57,685 bases of DNA from assembly GCF_000455825.1 (NCBI RefSeq), contig NZ_ATAO01000068.1:1-57685 (forward strand), given 5' to 3'. How positions within the stretch are numbered: the stretch's first letter is position 1; every line of letters starts with the position of its first letter. The notes under the pieces are model-generated. The model did not search any database. It saw only the letters and a list, made by a program, of their open reading frames with translations, and had not been told where the DNA came from. The position numbers and the translations under genes are program-made. This stretch comes from Microbacterium maritypicum MF109 (lineage in GTDB: Bacteria; Actinomycetota; Actinomycetes; Actinomycetales; Microbacteriaceae). Shown one piece after another: positions 7,498 to 16,230 of the stretch.

Positions 7498-8502
7498 TCA
7501 GGCGGGCGCGTTCACGAGGTCGGCGTGGTGGATCGCGGCGACATCCGGGTGGGCGCGCAAGCGTGACTTGAGGGCGTTCTCGCCGTAGAGCGCGTGGATG
7601 GGATTGCTCGGGTCATCGGTCACCCCGTTCGCTTCGGCGGCCAGCTCCTCGGGCAGCTCGATCAGGGGCAGCCGCTTGTCGAGCGCGGGGTTGAAGAAGA
7701 ACGGGATCGAGATCCGCTCGTCCGGTGCCTGCGGCGAGACCACGCGGTGGTTCGTCGCTTTGAGGTACCCGCCCGTCGCGTACTCCAGCAGCTCGCCGAT
7801 GTTCACGACGAAAGCTCCGGGCACCGGGGGAGCGTCGACCCAGATGCCGTCGCGTTCGACCTGCAGACCGCCCTTGCCCGGCTCCACCCAGAGGAGGGTG
7901 AGCACGCCGGAGTCCTTGTGCGCACCGACGCCCTGCTGAGGCTCTGGTTCGTGCGTTCCGGGATAGCGGACGATCTTGATGAGGGTCGACGGCTCGCCGA
8001 AGTGCTCGTCGAAGTAGGACTCGTCGGCGCCGAGGGTCTGGGCCCAGGCGCGCAGCAGTTTGCGAGCGACCTCGGACAGGGTCTCGTGCCACTCGGCCAC
8101 GACATCCTGCAGCTCGGGCTGCGCCGACGGCCAGAGGTTCGGCCCGATGAGGCGGTTGAAGGCGGGGCCGTCGTCGACGGGTTCGCGCTCGGGGCCGATG
8201 TCGATCTGCTCGCGCCAGTCGACCTTCCCCTGGGTGCGTTCTCCGCCGATGCGCGTGTAGCCGCGGAAGTGCGGGCTGTTCACGTTCTCGATGGCCAGCT
8301 TGTCCTCTTCGGGGAGGGCGAAGAAGTCCAGGGCGGCCCGGTGGAGCCGTGCCTCGAGCGCGGGGGAGATCCCGGTGCCGGTGAGGTAGAAGAAGCCGAC
8401 GTCGTGGGTCGCCGCCCGCAGGTCGTCGCGGAATCGTGCCGCGGCCTCGGGGCTTTCGTCGAGCTGGGAGAGGTCGAGAATGGGGAGCGAGAGTTCAGCC
8501 AT
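7498..8502 (-). CDS. 2-oxoglutarate/Fe(II)-dependent dioxygenase (isopenicillin N synthase-like)
   Basis: A 334-residue protein of the isopenicillin N synthase/flavone synthase-like superfamily. The N-terminal DIOX_N segment includes THDVGFFYLTGTGI and ALDFFALPEEDK. The catalytic part carries the iron ligands in AHKDSG (His and Asp) and TNHRVV (His) and the cosubstrate Arg in RISIPFFF. Such enzymes hydroxylate or desaturate small molecules; the substrate is not predictable. It stands alone, convergent with the winged-helix gene, with a leaderless promoter on its 5' side (TAGCCT, 6 bases, ATG). Confidence 0.92.
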   Translation of the reverse strand: MAELSLPILDLSQLDESPEAAARFRDDLRAATHDVGFFYLTGTGISPALEARLHRAALDFFALPEEDKLAIENVNSPHFRGYTRIGGERTQGKVDWREQIDIGPEREPVDDGPAFNRLIGPNLWPSAQPELQDVVAEWHETLSEVARKLLRAWAQTLGADESYFDEHFGEPSTLIKIVRYPGTHEPEPQQGVGAHKDSGVLTLLWVEPGKGGLQVERDGIWVDAPPVPGAFVVNIGELLEYATGGYLKATNHRVVSPQAPDERISIPFFFNPALDKRLPLIELPEELAAEANGVTDDPSNPIHALYGENALKSRLRAHPDVAAIHHADLVNAPA

Positions 8503-8508
8503 GGACCG

Positions 8509-8514
8509 AGGCTA
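8509..8514 (-). promoter_or_regulatory. -10 box (TAGCCT), leaderless promoter of the 2OG oxygenase gene
   Basis: Minus-strand TAGCCT, spacer CGGTCC, then ATG at 8502. Confidence 0.6.
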
Positions 8515-8595
8515 CGTCGCGTCGACCGGGGTGGGATCCTGTGTTGCGCTCCGTTACTTCCGTTCCTCGTGTCCGGTGGACGTCGATCTCGGTGC

Positions 8596-8625
8596 TAGAG
8601 TCTCCTCGGTAAGGGCTGCCTTACC
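8596..8625 (+). promoter_or_regulatory. Promoter and operator of efeUOB
   Basis: A -10 box TAGAGT (8596-8601) predicts a start near 8608. The perfect palindrome GGTAAGG-GCTG-CCTTACC (8608-8625) begins right there, so a bound repressor would block initiation. The half-sites resemble those of DtxR/IdeR iron regulators, but the arms are further apart than in the usual 19-base box, so the regulator identity is uncertain. Confidence 0.6.
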
Positions 8626-8652
8626 TCAGTCACCGCCAGAGAGTGTTCTTCC

Positions 8653-9597
8653 GTGCTCGCCACTTTTCTCATCGGGCTCCGCGAGGGCCTCGAAGCCGCA
8701 CTCGTCGTCGGCATCCTCGTCGCCTACCTCCGTCGTCTCGGACGGCAGGACGCCCTCCCGAAGATGTGGGCGGGCGTCGGACTCGCGATCGCACTGGCTC
8801 TCGGCATCGGCGCGGTGCTCACCTTCGGGGCCTACGAACTCACGTTCCAGGCGCAGGAGCTGATCGGTGGCGGCCTGTCGCTGCTCGCCGTCGCGATGGT
8901 GACCTGGATGATCTTCTGGATGCAGCGGGCCGGGCGCAGCATGAAGGCGACGCTGGAGGGTGGCATCGACCGGGCTCTGACCGCCGGCGGCCTGTGGGCG
9001 CTCATCGCGATCGGCTTCGTGTCCGTCGCCCGAGAGGGCATCGAGACGACGCTGCTGCTGTGGTCGATGGTCCAGTCTTTCGGCGACGCACCCTCGGCGC
9101 TGATGGGCGCCCTGCTCGGGCTCCTCACGGCCGTGGTCGTCGGATGGCTGATCTCCCGCGGTGCGCTGCGACTCGATCTGCGTCGCTTCTTCGCCTGGAC
9201 CGGTGGCTTCCTCGTGATCGTCGCGGCCGGCGTGCTCGCCTACGCGCTGATGGATCTGCAGGAGGCCGGTGTGCTTCCCGGGCCGTTCACCGCGCTGGCA
9301 CCGATCGATGCCGTGACCGGCGGAGTGGCCGTCGGATGGGCCGCCTTCCCGTTCGGGTGGGCGTTCGACGTCTCGGCGACGATCGCTCCCGGTGGCCCCC
9401 TCGCATCGATTCTGCAGGCGACGGTCGGCTTCATGCCCGCGATGACCTGGATGCAGGTCGTCGCCTGGGTCGCGTACATCTCCGTCGTCGGATGGCTCTA
9501 CGTCCGCGGACTCCGCTCGAAGCGCCCGTCGAAGCCGCAGGACCCGACGGAGCACTCGTCTGAATCTCCCTCCCTCTCACCACAAGGAGCAGCATGA
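8653..9597 (+). CDS. efeU: Iron permease EfeU (FTR1 family)
   Basis: A 314-residue inner-membrane permease with seven predicted helices. The two R-E-G-x-E iron motifs of the FTR1/EfeU family are present: REGLE at residues 10-14 and REGIE near 125-129. It imports ferric or oxidised iron supplied by EfeO/EfeB. GTG 8653 starts the protein directly with MLATFLIGLREGLE. It is the first gene of an efeUOB operon: efeO starts within its last codons (ATGA overlap). The palindrome just upstream and the role of the system suggest iron repression. Confidence 0.95.
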   Translation: MLATFLIGLREGLEAALVVGILVAYLRRLGRQDALPKMWAGVGLAIALALGIGAVLTFGAYELTFQAQELIGGGLSLLAVAMVTWMIFWMQRAGRSMKATLEGGIDRALTAGGLWALIAIGFVSVAREGIETTLLLWSMVQSFGDAPSALMGALLGLLTAVVVGWLISRGALRLDLRRFFAWTGGFLVIVAAGVLAYALMDLQEAGVLPGPFTALAPIDAVTGGVAVGWAAFPFGWAFDVSATIAPGGPLASILQATVGFMPAMTWMQVVAWVAYISVVGWLYVRGLRSKRPSKPQDPTEHSSESPSLSPQGAA

Positions 9598-10826
9598 CCA
9601 CCTCGCACCGGATCCTGGGGGCGCTGGCAGCCACCGGCGCCGCGGTTCTCGTCCTGAGCGGCTGCGTCGCGAAGAGCGACGCCGGAGCCACCGCGGCCTT
9701 CGACGTCTCCTCGACCGATGGCGACTGCGCGGTCTCCGCGGCGACCGCGAAGAGCGGGACCCTGACCTTCAACGTCAAGAACGACACCGCTCAGGTCACG
9801 GAGTTCTACCTCCTCGCAGACGACGGCCTCCGGATCGTCGGCGAGGTCGAGAACATCGCGCCGGCCGCCTCGCGCACGCTCACGGTCGTCGCACAGCCCG
9901 GTGACTACTTCACTCTCTGCAAGCCGGGGATGATCGGCGATGGCGTGGGGAAGACCGCGTTCACCGTGACCGGGGATCGCGTCGCGGTGGAAGGTCCAGA
10001 CGCCGAGCAGAAGCAGAAGGCCGTCGACCTCTACGGTGCGTTCGTGAAGGACCAGGTCGGTCAGCTTGTCCCCGCAGTCGAGGACTTCGTCGCCGCCTAC
10101 GAGTCCGGTGACGACGAGACCGCACGCACGCTCTTCCCGCAGACCCGCGCGTTCTACGAGCGCATCGAGCCGGTCGCCGAGGCGCTGGGCGACCTCGACC
10201 CGCGGATCGACTATCGCGAGGTCGATGCCGTCGCCGAAGGACTGGACTGGACGGGCTTCCACCGCATCGAGAAGGACCTGTGGGTTCCGGCGCAGGATGC
10301 GCTGAACGCCGACGGGGAGACCCCCGCGTGGCAGGACTGGGCGCCGTCCACGCCGGAGGAGCGCGCCGACTACGGCGATCTGCTGCTCGCCGACGTGCAG
10401 GAGCTCTACGACTACGTGCACTCCGACGACTTCACCACCGCCCTTGACGACCAGGGCATCGGCGGCATCTCGAACGGCGCCATCGCGCTGCTCGACGAGG
10501 TCGCGACCGGGAAGATCTCCGGGGAGGAGGACTGGTGGTCCGGGACCGACCTCTACGACTTCGCCGCGAACGTCGAAGGGTCGAAGATGGCATTCTCGCT
10601 CGTGCAGGACTTCGCCGTCGCGCAGGGCGACGAGGGGAAGGCTCTGGTCGCGGAGATCGAGTCGGGTTACACCGCGCTCGAGGAATCTCTCGCGGCTCAC
10701 GGCTCGCTGGCCGACGGCTTCGTGGGCTACTCGCAACTGACCGAGGCCGACAAGCGCGAGTTCACCGACCTGATCAACGCTCTGGCCGAGCCGCTCTCGC
10801 AGCTCACCAGCACGGTCCTCGACTGA
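9594..10826 (+). CDS. efeO: Iron uptake lipoprotein EfeO (cupredoxin plus imelysin domains)
   Basis: A 410-residue exported lipoprotein. The signal peptide ends in the lipobox LSGC (residues 21-24), so Cys24 would be lipidated. Next comes a cupredoxin-like domain (about 30-125) and a C-terminal peptidase M75/imelysin domain containing GFHRIEKDLW near residue 222, the HxxE iron-binding motif. It captures iron outside the membrane and hands it to EfeU. It overlaps efeU by 4 bases and is followed 32 bases later by efeB. A full-length two-domain EfeO, as in the Escherichia coli system. Confidence 0.95.
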   Translation: MTTSHRILGALAATGAAVLVLSGCVAKSDAGATAAFDVSSTDGDCAVSAATAKSGTLTFNVKNDTAQVTEFYLLADDGLRIVGEVENIAPAASRTLTVVAQPGDYFTLCKPGMIGDGVGKTAFTVTGDRVAVEGPDAEQKQKAVDLYGAFVKDQVGQLVPAVEDFVAAYESGDDETARTLFPQTRAFYERIEPVAEALGDLDPRIDYREVDAVAEGLDWTGFHRIEKDLWVPAQDALNADGETPAWQDWAPSTPEERADYGDLLLADVQELYDYVHSDDFTTALDDQGIGGISNGAIALLDEVATGKISGEEDWWSGTDLYDFAANVEGSKMAFSLVQDFAVAQGDEGKALVAEIESGYTALEESLAAHGSLADGFVGYSQLTEADKREFTDLINALAEPLSQLTSTVLD

Positions 10827-10845
10827 TCAGCCGCACGCTACGGGA

Positions 10846-10851
10846 TACCAT
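10846..10851 (+). promoter_or_regulatory. Possible internal -10 box (TACCAT) before efeB
   Basis: TACCAT followed by 7 bases and the GTG at 10859. The short intergenic gap has no ribosome binding site, so a second, leaderless transcript for efeB is possible. Confidence 0.4.
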
Positions 10852-10858
10852 CACGGAC

Positions 10859-12163
10859 GTGAACGAACCAGAAGCGGATGCCGCACCCGAAGAGTCATCG
10901 ACGGGCGCGGCGTCCGCTCCTGCCGGTTTGAGCAGGCGGGGACTGCTCGGCCTGGCCATCGGGGGCGGCGTCGCGGGCCTCGCGGTCGGCGCCGGTGCGG
11001 GTCTCGCCGGCGGCGTCGCGCTCGGGCGGGCGCGTGCGGCGGAGGACGCGCATTCCGCATACGCGTTCTTCGGCGATCACCAGGCAGGCATCACCACTCC
11101 GGTGCAGGACCATCTGCATTTCGCCAGCTTCGACATGATGCCGCGCACGGATCGCGACGACCTCATCTCGTTGCTGCAGGACTGGTCGTACGCGGCCTCC
11201 CGCATGGCGCAGGGCCTCGAAGTCAGTGCGACGGGTGCGGTCGGTGGGCCGGCCGAAGCGCCGCCGGACGACACGGGGGAGGCGCTGGGGCTTCCCGCCG
11301 CCGGGCTCACGATCACGTTCGGCTTCGGGCCGGGACTCTTCGAGAACGAGGACGGCGACCGCTACGGGATCGCCGCGCAGCGTCCCCCGGGGCTGGAACG
11401 GCTCCCGGCGTTCCTCGGTGACGATCTCGATCCGCAGACCTCTCACGGCGACCTGTGCATCCAGGCCTGCGCCGACGACCCGCAGGTGGCGGTGCATGCG
11501 ATCCGCAACCTCAGCCGCATCGCCTTCGGCCGGGCTCGGCTGCGCTGGTCGCAGCTGGGATTCGGCAAGACGTCGCGCACGACGGCGACGCAGGCGACGC
11601 CGCGCAATCTCTTCGGGTTCAAGGACGGCACCGCGAACATCCTGGCCGATGACACCGAGGCGCTCGGCGATCACGTCTGGGTATCGGAGAAGGACGACCC
11701 GGCGTGGCTGGCCGGCGGGTCCTACCTCGTGGCCAGGAAGATCGCGATGCTCATCGAGACCTGGGACCGCGTGCGCCTGTCGGAGCAGGACACCATCATC
11801 GGTCGGGACAAGGGCGAGGGTGCACCGCTCTCCGGCGGAGACGAATTCACGGCACCGGACTTCCACAGCAAGGCGATCGACGCGAACAGCCACGTGAGTC
11901 TCGCGCATCCGGAGAAGAACGACGGCATCCGCATCCTCCGCCGCGGCTACAACTACGTCGACGGGAACAACACGCTCGGACGCCTCGATGCCGGGCTCTT
12001 CTTCCTGTCGTACCAGCGCGATCCTGCACAGTTCATCTCGCTGCAGCGTCGGTTGTCGACAGATCTCATGAACGAGTACATCCGCCACGTCGGTTCGGGC
12101 ATCTGGGCGGTGCCGGCGGGGGTGAAGCCGGGGTCCTTCGTGGGGGCCGGGCTGTTCGCCTGA
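10859..12163 (+). CDS. efeB: Deferrochelatase/peroxidase EfeB (Dyp-type)
   Basis: A 434-residue Dyp-type haem peroxidase exported folded by the Tat system: the signal peptide has SRRGLLGLAIGGG and ends near ALGRARAAED. The Dyp motif GFKDGTANI lies near residue 253 and the proximal haem His in NSHVSLAHP near 345, followed by RRGYNYVDG. In E. coli EfeB oxidises ferrous iron or extracts iron from haem for EfeO/EfeU. GTG 10859 is chosen because it gives a standard Tat leader; the open frame further upstream overlaps efeO. Last gene of the operon, convergent with the serine hydrolase gene. Confidence 0.95.
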   Translation: MNEPEADAAPEESSTGAASAPAGLSRRGLLGLAIGGGVAGLAVGAGAGLAGGVALGRARAAEDAHSAYAFFGDHQAGITTPVQDHLHFASFDMMPRTDRDDLISLLQDWSYAASRMAQGLEVSATGAVGGPAEAPPDDTGEALGLPAAGLTITFGFGPGLFENEDGDRYGIAAQRPPGLERLPAFLGDDLDPQTSHGDLCIQACADDPQVAVHAIRNLSRIAFGRARLRWSQLGFGKTSRTTATQATPRNLFGFKDGTANILADDTEALGDHVWVSEKDDPAWLAGGSYLVARKIAMLIETWDRVRLSEQDTIIGRDKGEGAPLSGGDEFTAPDFHSKAIDANSHVSLAHPEKNDGIRILRRGYNYVDGNNTLGRLDAGLFFLSYQRDPAQFISLQRRLSTDLMNEYIRHVGSGIWAVPAGVKPGSFVGAGLFA

Positions 12164-12167
12164 GCGG

Positions 12168-13043
12168 TCACGGCTCGTGTGTGCTCGTGAGCGCCTCCAC
12201 CGCGAACGCGGCGATGGCATCGGCGCCGAAGTGATCGTCTGCCGTGATCGTGACCACCGCGTCGTCGAGGAAGATGAGCAGCTGGCCGTAGGCGCCGTGA
12301 AGTCTCCACGCCGGCCCCGGCCCGCCCCATCCTGCAAGGGCGTAGCGATCGTAGTCCGTGCTCTCGCCGGCGACCCGCCATTCCGTGTGCATCGCGTCGA
12401 TCCATCCTGGGGCGATCAGCTGTCGGCCCTCCCACACCCCGCGATCTCTGATCAGGAGTCCGAGACGGGAGAGCTCTTCGGTGCGCAGAGAGAGCCCGCC
12501 TCCGGCGACGATGCGACCCTGAGGGCTGCGCTCCCACTCCACGTCGATGATGCCGAGCGGGTCGAAGAGACGGGGGACGAGATAGTCGCCGATGTCTCCG
12601 ACTAGCGCGGCCAGCGCCGTCATCGCGGTGTACGTGCTCGCGTTCGAGTACTGGAACGACCGTCCGCCCGACGGGCGTCGCAGGAACTCGCGGGCGAGGT
12701 CCGGCCAGTCCGTCATCAGAGTCTCCGACCAGGGCAGATCGATCCCGCTGGTCATCGAGAGCAGGTGCCGCAGCGTGACGTCCTCGACGCCAGCTCCCAG
12801 CTCGAAGCCGGGGAGGTACGTGCCGACGGGCATGTCGAGCGACACCGCACCCTCGTCGGCGGCCAGTCCCGCAGCCAGAACGCAGACGCCTTTCGCGACG
12901 GAGTGCACGTCCTCCCGCACGTCGTCGGTCCAGCGGTGGTCGGCGGTCTCAGTGGCGACGCGGACGTGCAGCCCGTGAGCGCCGAACCCCGTCTCCTCGA
13001 TGCGTTCGACGATGCGGTCTCGAACGGTCTGTGCGCGGCTCAC
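12168..13043 (-). CDS. Serine hydrolase of the beta-lactamase/class C family
   Basis: A 291-residue cytoplasmic-looking (no signal peptide) penicillin-recognising-fold hydrolase. The SxxK motif is SVAK at residues 48-51, the second motif YSN at 132-134, and HGAYGQ near 248 takes the place of the KTG-type third motif, as in esterase-like members. DVTLRHLLSMTSGIDLPW is the family hallmark. It is compact compared with the usual 350-450 residues because the N-terminal region is short. Substrate unknown; esterase or peptidase activity are both possible. The GTG start follows a TAACCT box by 7 bases. The promoter lies inside the end of the acyltransferase gene upstream. Confidence 0.85.
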   Translation of the reverse strand: MSRAQTVRDRIVERIEETGFGAHGLHVRVATETADHRWTDDVREDVHSVAKGVCVLAAGLAADEGAVSLDMPVGTYLPGFELGAGVEDVTLRHLLSMTSGIDLPWSETLMTDWPDLAREFLRRPSGGRSFQYSNASTYTAMTALAALVGDIGDYLVPRLFDPLGIIDVEWERSPQGRIVAGGGLSLRTEELSRLGLLIRDRGVWEGRQLIAPGWIDAMHTEWRVAGESTDYDRYALAGWGGPGPAWRLHGAYGQLLIFLDDAVVTITADDHFGADAIAAFAVEALTSTHEP

Positions 13044-13050
13044 ACCTTCG

Positions 13051-13056
13051 AGGTTA
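13051..13056 (-). promoter_or_regulatory. -10 box (TAACCT), leaderless promoter of the serine hydrolase gene
   Basis: Minus-strand TAACCT, 7-base spacer, GTG at 13043. It overlaps the stop codon region of the acyltransferase gene. Confidence 0.5.
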
Positions 13057-14196
13057 TCGTCCGGTCTGGCGCGGGCGCCGCGAGCCCGTCGGGTCGTTCC
13101 GGCGCCCCTCCTTGGAGGCCAGCGCCGGGTCGGCGAAGAGCCACCCTGGGCGGGGTTCCACCAGCGGGCGGAAGACCCACCTGACCGGCTTCGTCGCCAG
13201 CGCGAGGGCGATCAGCACTGACGCCACGGTGACGAGGGGGAGCCAGATCCAGGTCGGCTCGAGGCTCTGCAGGATCCCGCTCTCGCGGAAGGGGTACAGC
13301 ACGAACGAATGCAGGAGGAACACGTACATCGTGTACTGGCCGAATGCCGTCCACCAGTGGGCGCCCCGTGGGATGAGGGCGAAGAAGGCGGCGCTGAGCA
13401 CGACGGCGAGCAACATCAGGAGTATCCGCACCCCGCCGGCCCACCACTGCTCGCCGCCCAGGTCGGCATAGGAGTCCTCGTAGAAGAGCCAGTGCCGCAG
13501 GTCGGACGCCTGCCACAGCGGAAGCCAGTTCCAGGCCGCAAAGCCGGCCAGAGCGAAGATCGCGACGGCGCCGCCCCGGATCCACCAGGGGCGGAAGTCG
13601 AGGAGGCGGAACCTGTCGACGATGTCGTGCTCGCGCAGCCACCAGCCCAGTGTGAAGAAGGGAAGGAGCCCCAGGGTGCGGGACAGCGAGAACGTGCTGT
13701 CGACGTTCGGCAGGTATCCCACGCCGACCGAGATGACCACGGTCCACAGCAGCGGCCACCGAAGCAGTGCGAGGTACGGGAGCACGAGCCGGAAGATCCC
13801 GAGCGCGAGGAGGAACCACAGCGTCCAGCTCGGTTTCGTGATGTTCGGATCGACCTGGCCCTCGACCAGCCATTTGGTGAGTGTCCACAGCGTCTCGAAG
13901 ATGACGTAGGGGAGCAGGATGTCCGTGATCACCCTGGCCATCTGCGTCTTGGAGGGTGAGCCGGACTTCGAGAAGTAGCCGGAGATGATGGCGAACGCCG
14001 GCATGTGGAACGCGTACAGCGCGAGGTAGAACGCGAAGGCGATGTCGGAGTCGTACGTCAGGCGCTGGATCGCGTGACCGAGCACGACGAGCACGATGCA
14101 GACGTAGCGCGCGTTGTCCCAGAACGGCACACGTCTCCGCCTGCGGGGAACCGATCCTGTGGTGGGCCCTGAGATGTCGGCGCCGGCAGTGCTCAT
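13054..14196 (-). CDS. Acyltransferase family 3 membrane protein
   Basis: A 380-residue integral membrane O-acyltransferase (acyltransferase_3 fold) with about ten helices. The first helix region FWDNARYVCIVLVVLGHAI carries the His of the family active site, and FHMPAFAIISGYFSK follows in the usual place. Relatives acylate sugars, lipids or polysaccharides at the cell surface. A basic tail (RRNDPTGSRRPRQTGR) ends the protein. The acceptor is unknown; the nearest polymer-related genes are the glycosyltransferase-SGNH fusion and UDP-sugar dehydrogenase about 8-11 kb away. Leaderless promoter: TAGCCT, 6 bases, ATG. Confidence 0.88.
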   Translation of the reverse strand: MSTAGADISGPTTGSVPRRRRRVPFWDNARYVCIVLVVLGHAIQRLTYDSDIAFAFYLALYAFHMPAFAIISGYFSKSGSPSKTQMARVITDILLPYVIFETLWTLTKWLVEGQVDPNITKPSWTLWFLLALGIFRLVLPYLALLRWPLLWTVVISVGVGYLPNVDSTFSLSRTLGLLPFFTLGWWLREHDIVDRFRLLDFRPWWIRGGAVAIFALAGFAAWNWLPLWQASDLRHWLFYEDSYADLGGEQWWAGGVRILLMLLAVVLSAAFFALIPRGAHWWTAFGQYTMYVFLLHSFVLYPFRESGILQSLEPTWIWLPLVTVASVLIALALATKPVRWVFRPLVEPRPGWLFADPALASKEGRRNDPTGSRRPRQTGR

Positions 14197-14202
14197 CGTT
14201 CG

Positions 14203-14208
14203 AGGCTA
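14203..14208 (-). promoter_or_regulatory. -10 box (TAGCCT), leaderless promoter of the acyltransferase gene
   Basis: Minus-strand TAGCCT, spacer CGAACG, ATG at 14196. Confidence 0.6.
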
Positions 14209-14238
14209 CAGGCCGGGAATAAAGTTGCTGTGAGCGCG

Positions 14239-14268
14239 TTGACACAGATACATTCAAATGAATAGAAA
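14239..14268 (+). promoter_or_regulatory. Promoter with embedded palindrome before the luciferase-like gene
   Basis: A perfect -35 TTGACA (14239-14244) and a -10-like TAGAAA (14263-14268) are 18 bases apart. The palindrome ATTCA-AA-TGAAT (14252-14263) lies between them, an ideal site for a MarR- or TetR-type repressor (inference). No candidate regulator gene is adjacent. Confidence 0.6.
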
Positions 14269-14306
14269 CGGATGCGAGTCATCCGATTCGGAGACACGGA
14301 GCAATC

Positions 14307-15533
14307 ATGAGCGAGCAGTCAGGCGCGCAGGCGATGCAGTTCGGCATCATGTCGGTCAGCGACATCACCCGCGATCCCACCACCGGGATCACCCCCAGCG
14401 AGCAGGAGCGCATCAAGGCGACCACGGCGATCGCCGTGCACGCCGAAGAGGTCGGACTCGACGTCTTCGCGATCGGCGAACACCACAACCCGCCGTTCTG
14501 GTCCTCCAGCCCCACGACCTTCCTCGCGGCGCTTGCTGCGCAGACCGAGCGCCTGATCGTCTCCACGTCGACGACGCTCATCACCACGAACGATCCCGTG
14601 CGCATCGCCGAGGAGTACGCGATGCTGCAGCATGTCTCTGACGGCCGCATGGACCTCATGCTCGGTCGTGGCAACACCGGTCCTGTGTATCCCTGGTTCG
14701 GTCAGGACATCCGCCAGGGACTCCCGCTCGCGATCGAGAACTACGCCCTGCTGCACAAGCTGTGGCGTGAGGACGTCGTCGACTGGGAGGGCAAGTTCCG
14801 CACGCCGCTGCAGGGCTTCACGTCGACTCCGCGCCCCCTCGACGGGATCGCGCCGTTCGTATGGCACGGATCCATCCGTACCCCGGAGATCGCCGAGCAG
14901 GCTGCGTACTACGGTGACGGCTTCTTCGCGAACAACATCTTCTGGCCCAAGGAGCACTACCAGCGCCTCATCGAGCTGTACCGCCAGCGCTTCGAGCACT
15001 ACGGCCACGGCACACGGGAACAGGCGATCGTGGGTCTCGGCGGACAGGTGTTCATGGCCGCGAAGTCGCAGGACGCGGTGAACCAGTTCCGTCCGTACTT
15101 CGACAACGCGCCCGTCTACGGTCACGGGCCGAGCATGGAGGACTTCACCGAGATGACTCCGCTGACGGTGGGTTCCCCGCAGCAGGTGATCGACCGATAC
15201 GCCGCGATGCGCGAGCACTACGGTGACTACCAGCGGCAGCTCTTCCTGATCGACCACGCGGGTCTGCCGCTCAAGACGGTGCTGGAGCAGCTCGACATCC
15301 TCGGTTCCGAGGTCGTGCCGGTGCTCCGCAAGGAGCTCGCGAAAGACCGCCCCGCCGCCGTGCCCGACGCGCCGACCCACACGGCACGCGTCAGGGCCGA
15401 ATTCGGCGACGGTCCGACCCGTCAGGCGCGCCCCGGCGCCAACCGCGGTGACAACCTGACAGGCGATTCGCCCTACCAGGACAGCCCGGCCCCCGCAGGC
15501 GCAGCCTTCGGGCTCGGCCGCACGGAGGCGTGA
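14307..15533 (+). CDS. Luciferase-like FMN-dependent monooxygenase (CE1758-like)
   Basis: A 408-residue bacterial-luciferase-fold (LLM) flavin enzyme. Recognisable segments include MQFGIMSVSDIT, GLDVFAIGEHHNPPFWSSSP, MDLMLGRGNTGPVYPWFGQD and PFVWHGSIRTPEIAEQAAYYGDGFFANN. The final 65 or so residues are charged and probably unstructured. It is followed after one base by an FMN reductase that would supply reduced FMN, making a two-component monooxygenase as in the corynebacterial CE1758/CE1759 pair. The substrate is unknown. ATG 14307 has GGAG about 9 bases upstream. A possible repressor site lies within the promoter. Confidence 0.9.
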   Translation: MSEQSGAQAMQFGIMSVSDITRDPTTGITPSEQERIKATTAIAVHAEEVGLDVFAIGEHHNPPFWSSSPTTFLAALAAQTERLIVSTSTTLITTNDPVRIAEEYAMLQHVSDGRMDLMLGRGNTGPVYPWFGQDIRQGLPLAIENYALLHKLWREDVVDWEGKFRTPLQGFTSTPRPLDGIAPFVWHGSIRTPEIAEQAAYYGDGFFANNIFWPKEHYQRLIELYRQRFEHYGHGTREQAIVGLGGQVFMAAKSQDAVNQFRPYFDNAPVYGHGPSMEDFTEMTPLTVGSPQQVIDRYAAMREHYGDYQRQLFLIDHAGLPLKTVLEQLDILGSEVVPVLRKELAKDRPAAVPDAPTHTARVRAEFGDGPTRQARPGANRGDNLTGDSPYQDSPAPAGAAFGLGRTEA

Positions 15534-15534
15534 C

Positions 15535-16179
15535 ATGACCGTGCGTCGTATCGCCGTGGTCTCCGCCGGCCTGTCGAACCCGTCGTCCACGAGGATGCTC
15601 GCGGACCGACTCGCGGCCGAGACCGTGAAAGCCCTCGCCGAGCACGACATCGAAGCGAACGTCGACGTGATCGAGCTGCGGGACTATGCGCACGACATCA
15701 CGAACAACCTGCTCACCGGGTTCGCGCCGCCGGCCCTGGAGACGGCGATCAACACCGTGGTCTCCGCCGACGCGCTGATCGCGGTGACGCCGATCTTCTC
15801 GACGAGCTACTCGGGGTTGTTCAAGTCCTTCATCGACGTGCTCGACCCGGATGCGCTCACCGGCACGCCCGTGCTGATCGGTGCGAACGCCGGCACCGCG
15901 CGGCACTCGCTGGCGATCGACTACGCGATCCGCCCGCTCTTCGCCTACCTGCATGCGGAGCCCGTCTCGACCGGGGTGTTCGCGGCATCGAGCGACTGGG
16001 GTGGAGCGGGAGACGACGTCGCGCCGCTCGCCAAGCGCGTCGAGAAGGGTGCCAGGGAGTTGGCGGAGGCGATCGCCCGACGCGAGGCGACCGCGGTCGC
16101 CGACCCGTTCGATCCGGCGACGTACCTGGGAGAGGGGCGTTCCTTCGGCCACATGCTCGGCGGTCTCGCGGGCGAGTGA
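15535..16179 (+). CDS. NAD(P)H:FMN reductase (CE1759-like)
   Basis: A 214-residue flavodoxin-fold NADPH-dependent FMN reductase. The phosphate loop SAGLSNPSSTRMLADRLA is at the N terminus and ITPIFSTSYSGLFKSFIDVLDP and LIGANAGTARHSLAIDYAIRPLFAYL follow, as in the CE1759 group. It provides reduced FMN to the monooxygenase encoded one base upstream; the two genes form one transcription unit. No membrane segment. Length is normal. Confidence 0.92.
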   Translation: MTVRRIAVVSAGLSNPSSTRMLADRLAAETVKALAEHDIEANVDVIELRDYAHDITNNLLTGFAPPALETAINTVVSADALIAVTPIFSTSYSGLFKSFIDVLDPDALTGTPVLIGANAGTARHSLAIDYAIRPLFAYLHAEPVSTGVFAASSDWGGAGDDVAPLAKRVEKGARELAEAIARREATAVADPFDPATYLGEGRSFGHMLGGLAGE

Positions 16180-16218
16180 GCGGCGCATGACGCCATCGAC
16201 GATGTCCGAGGGATATCG

Positions 16219-16224
16219 TACGGT
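16219..16224 (+). promoter_or_regulatory. -10 box (TACGGT), leaderless promoter of the FAD oxidoreductase gene
   Basis: TACGGT, spacer GGCGTC, ATG at 16231. It would let the FAD gene be expressed separately from the FMN pair. Confidence 0.5.
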
Positions 16225-16230
16225 GGCGTC

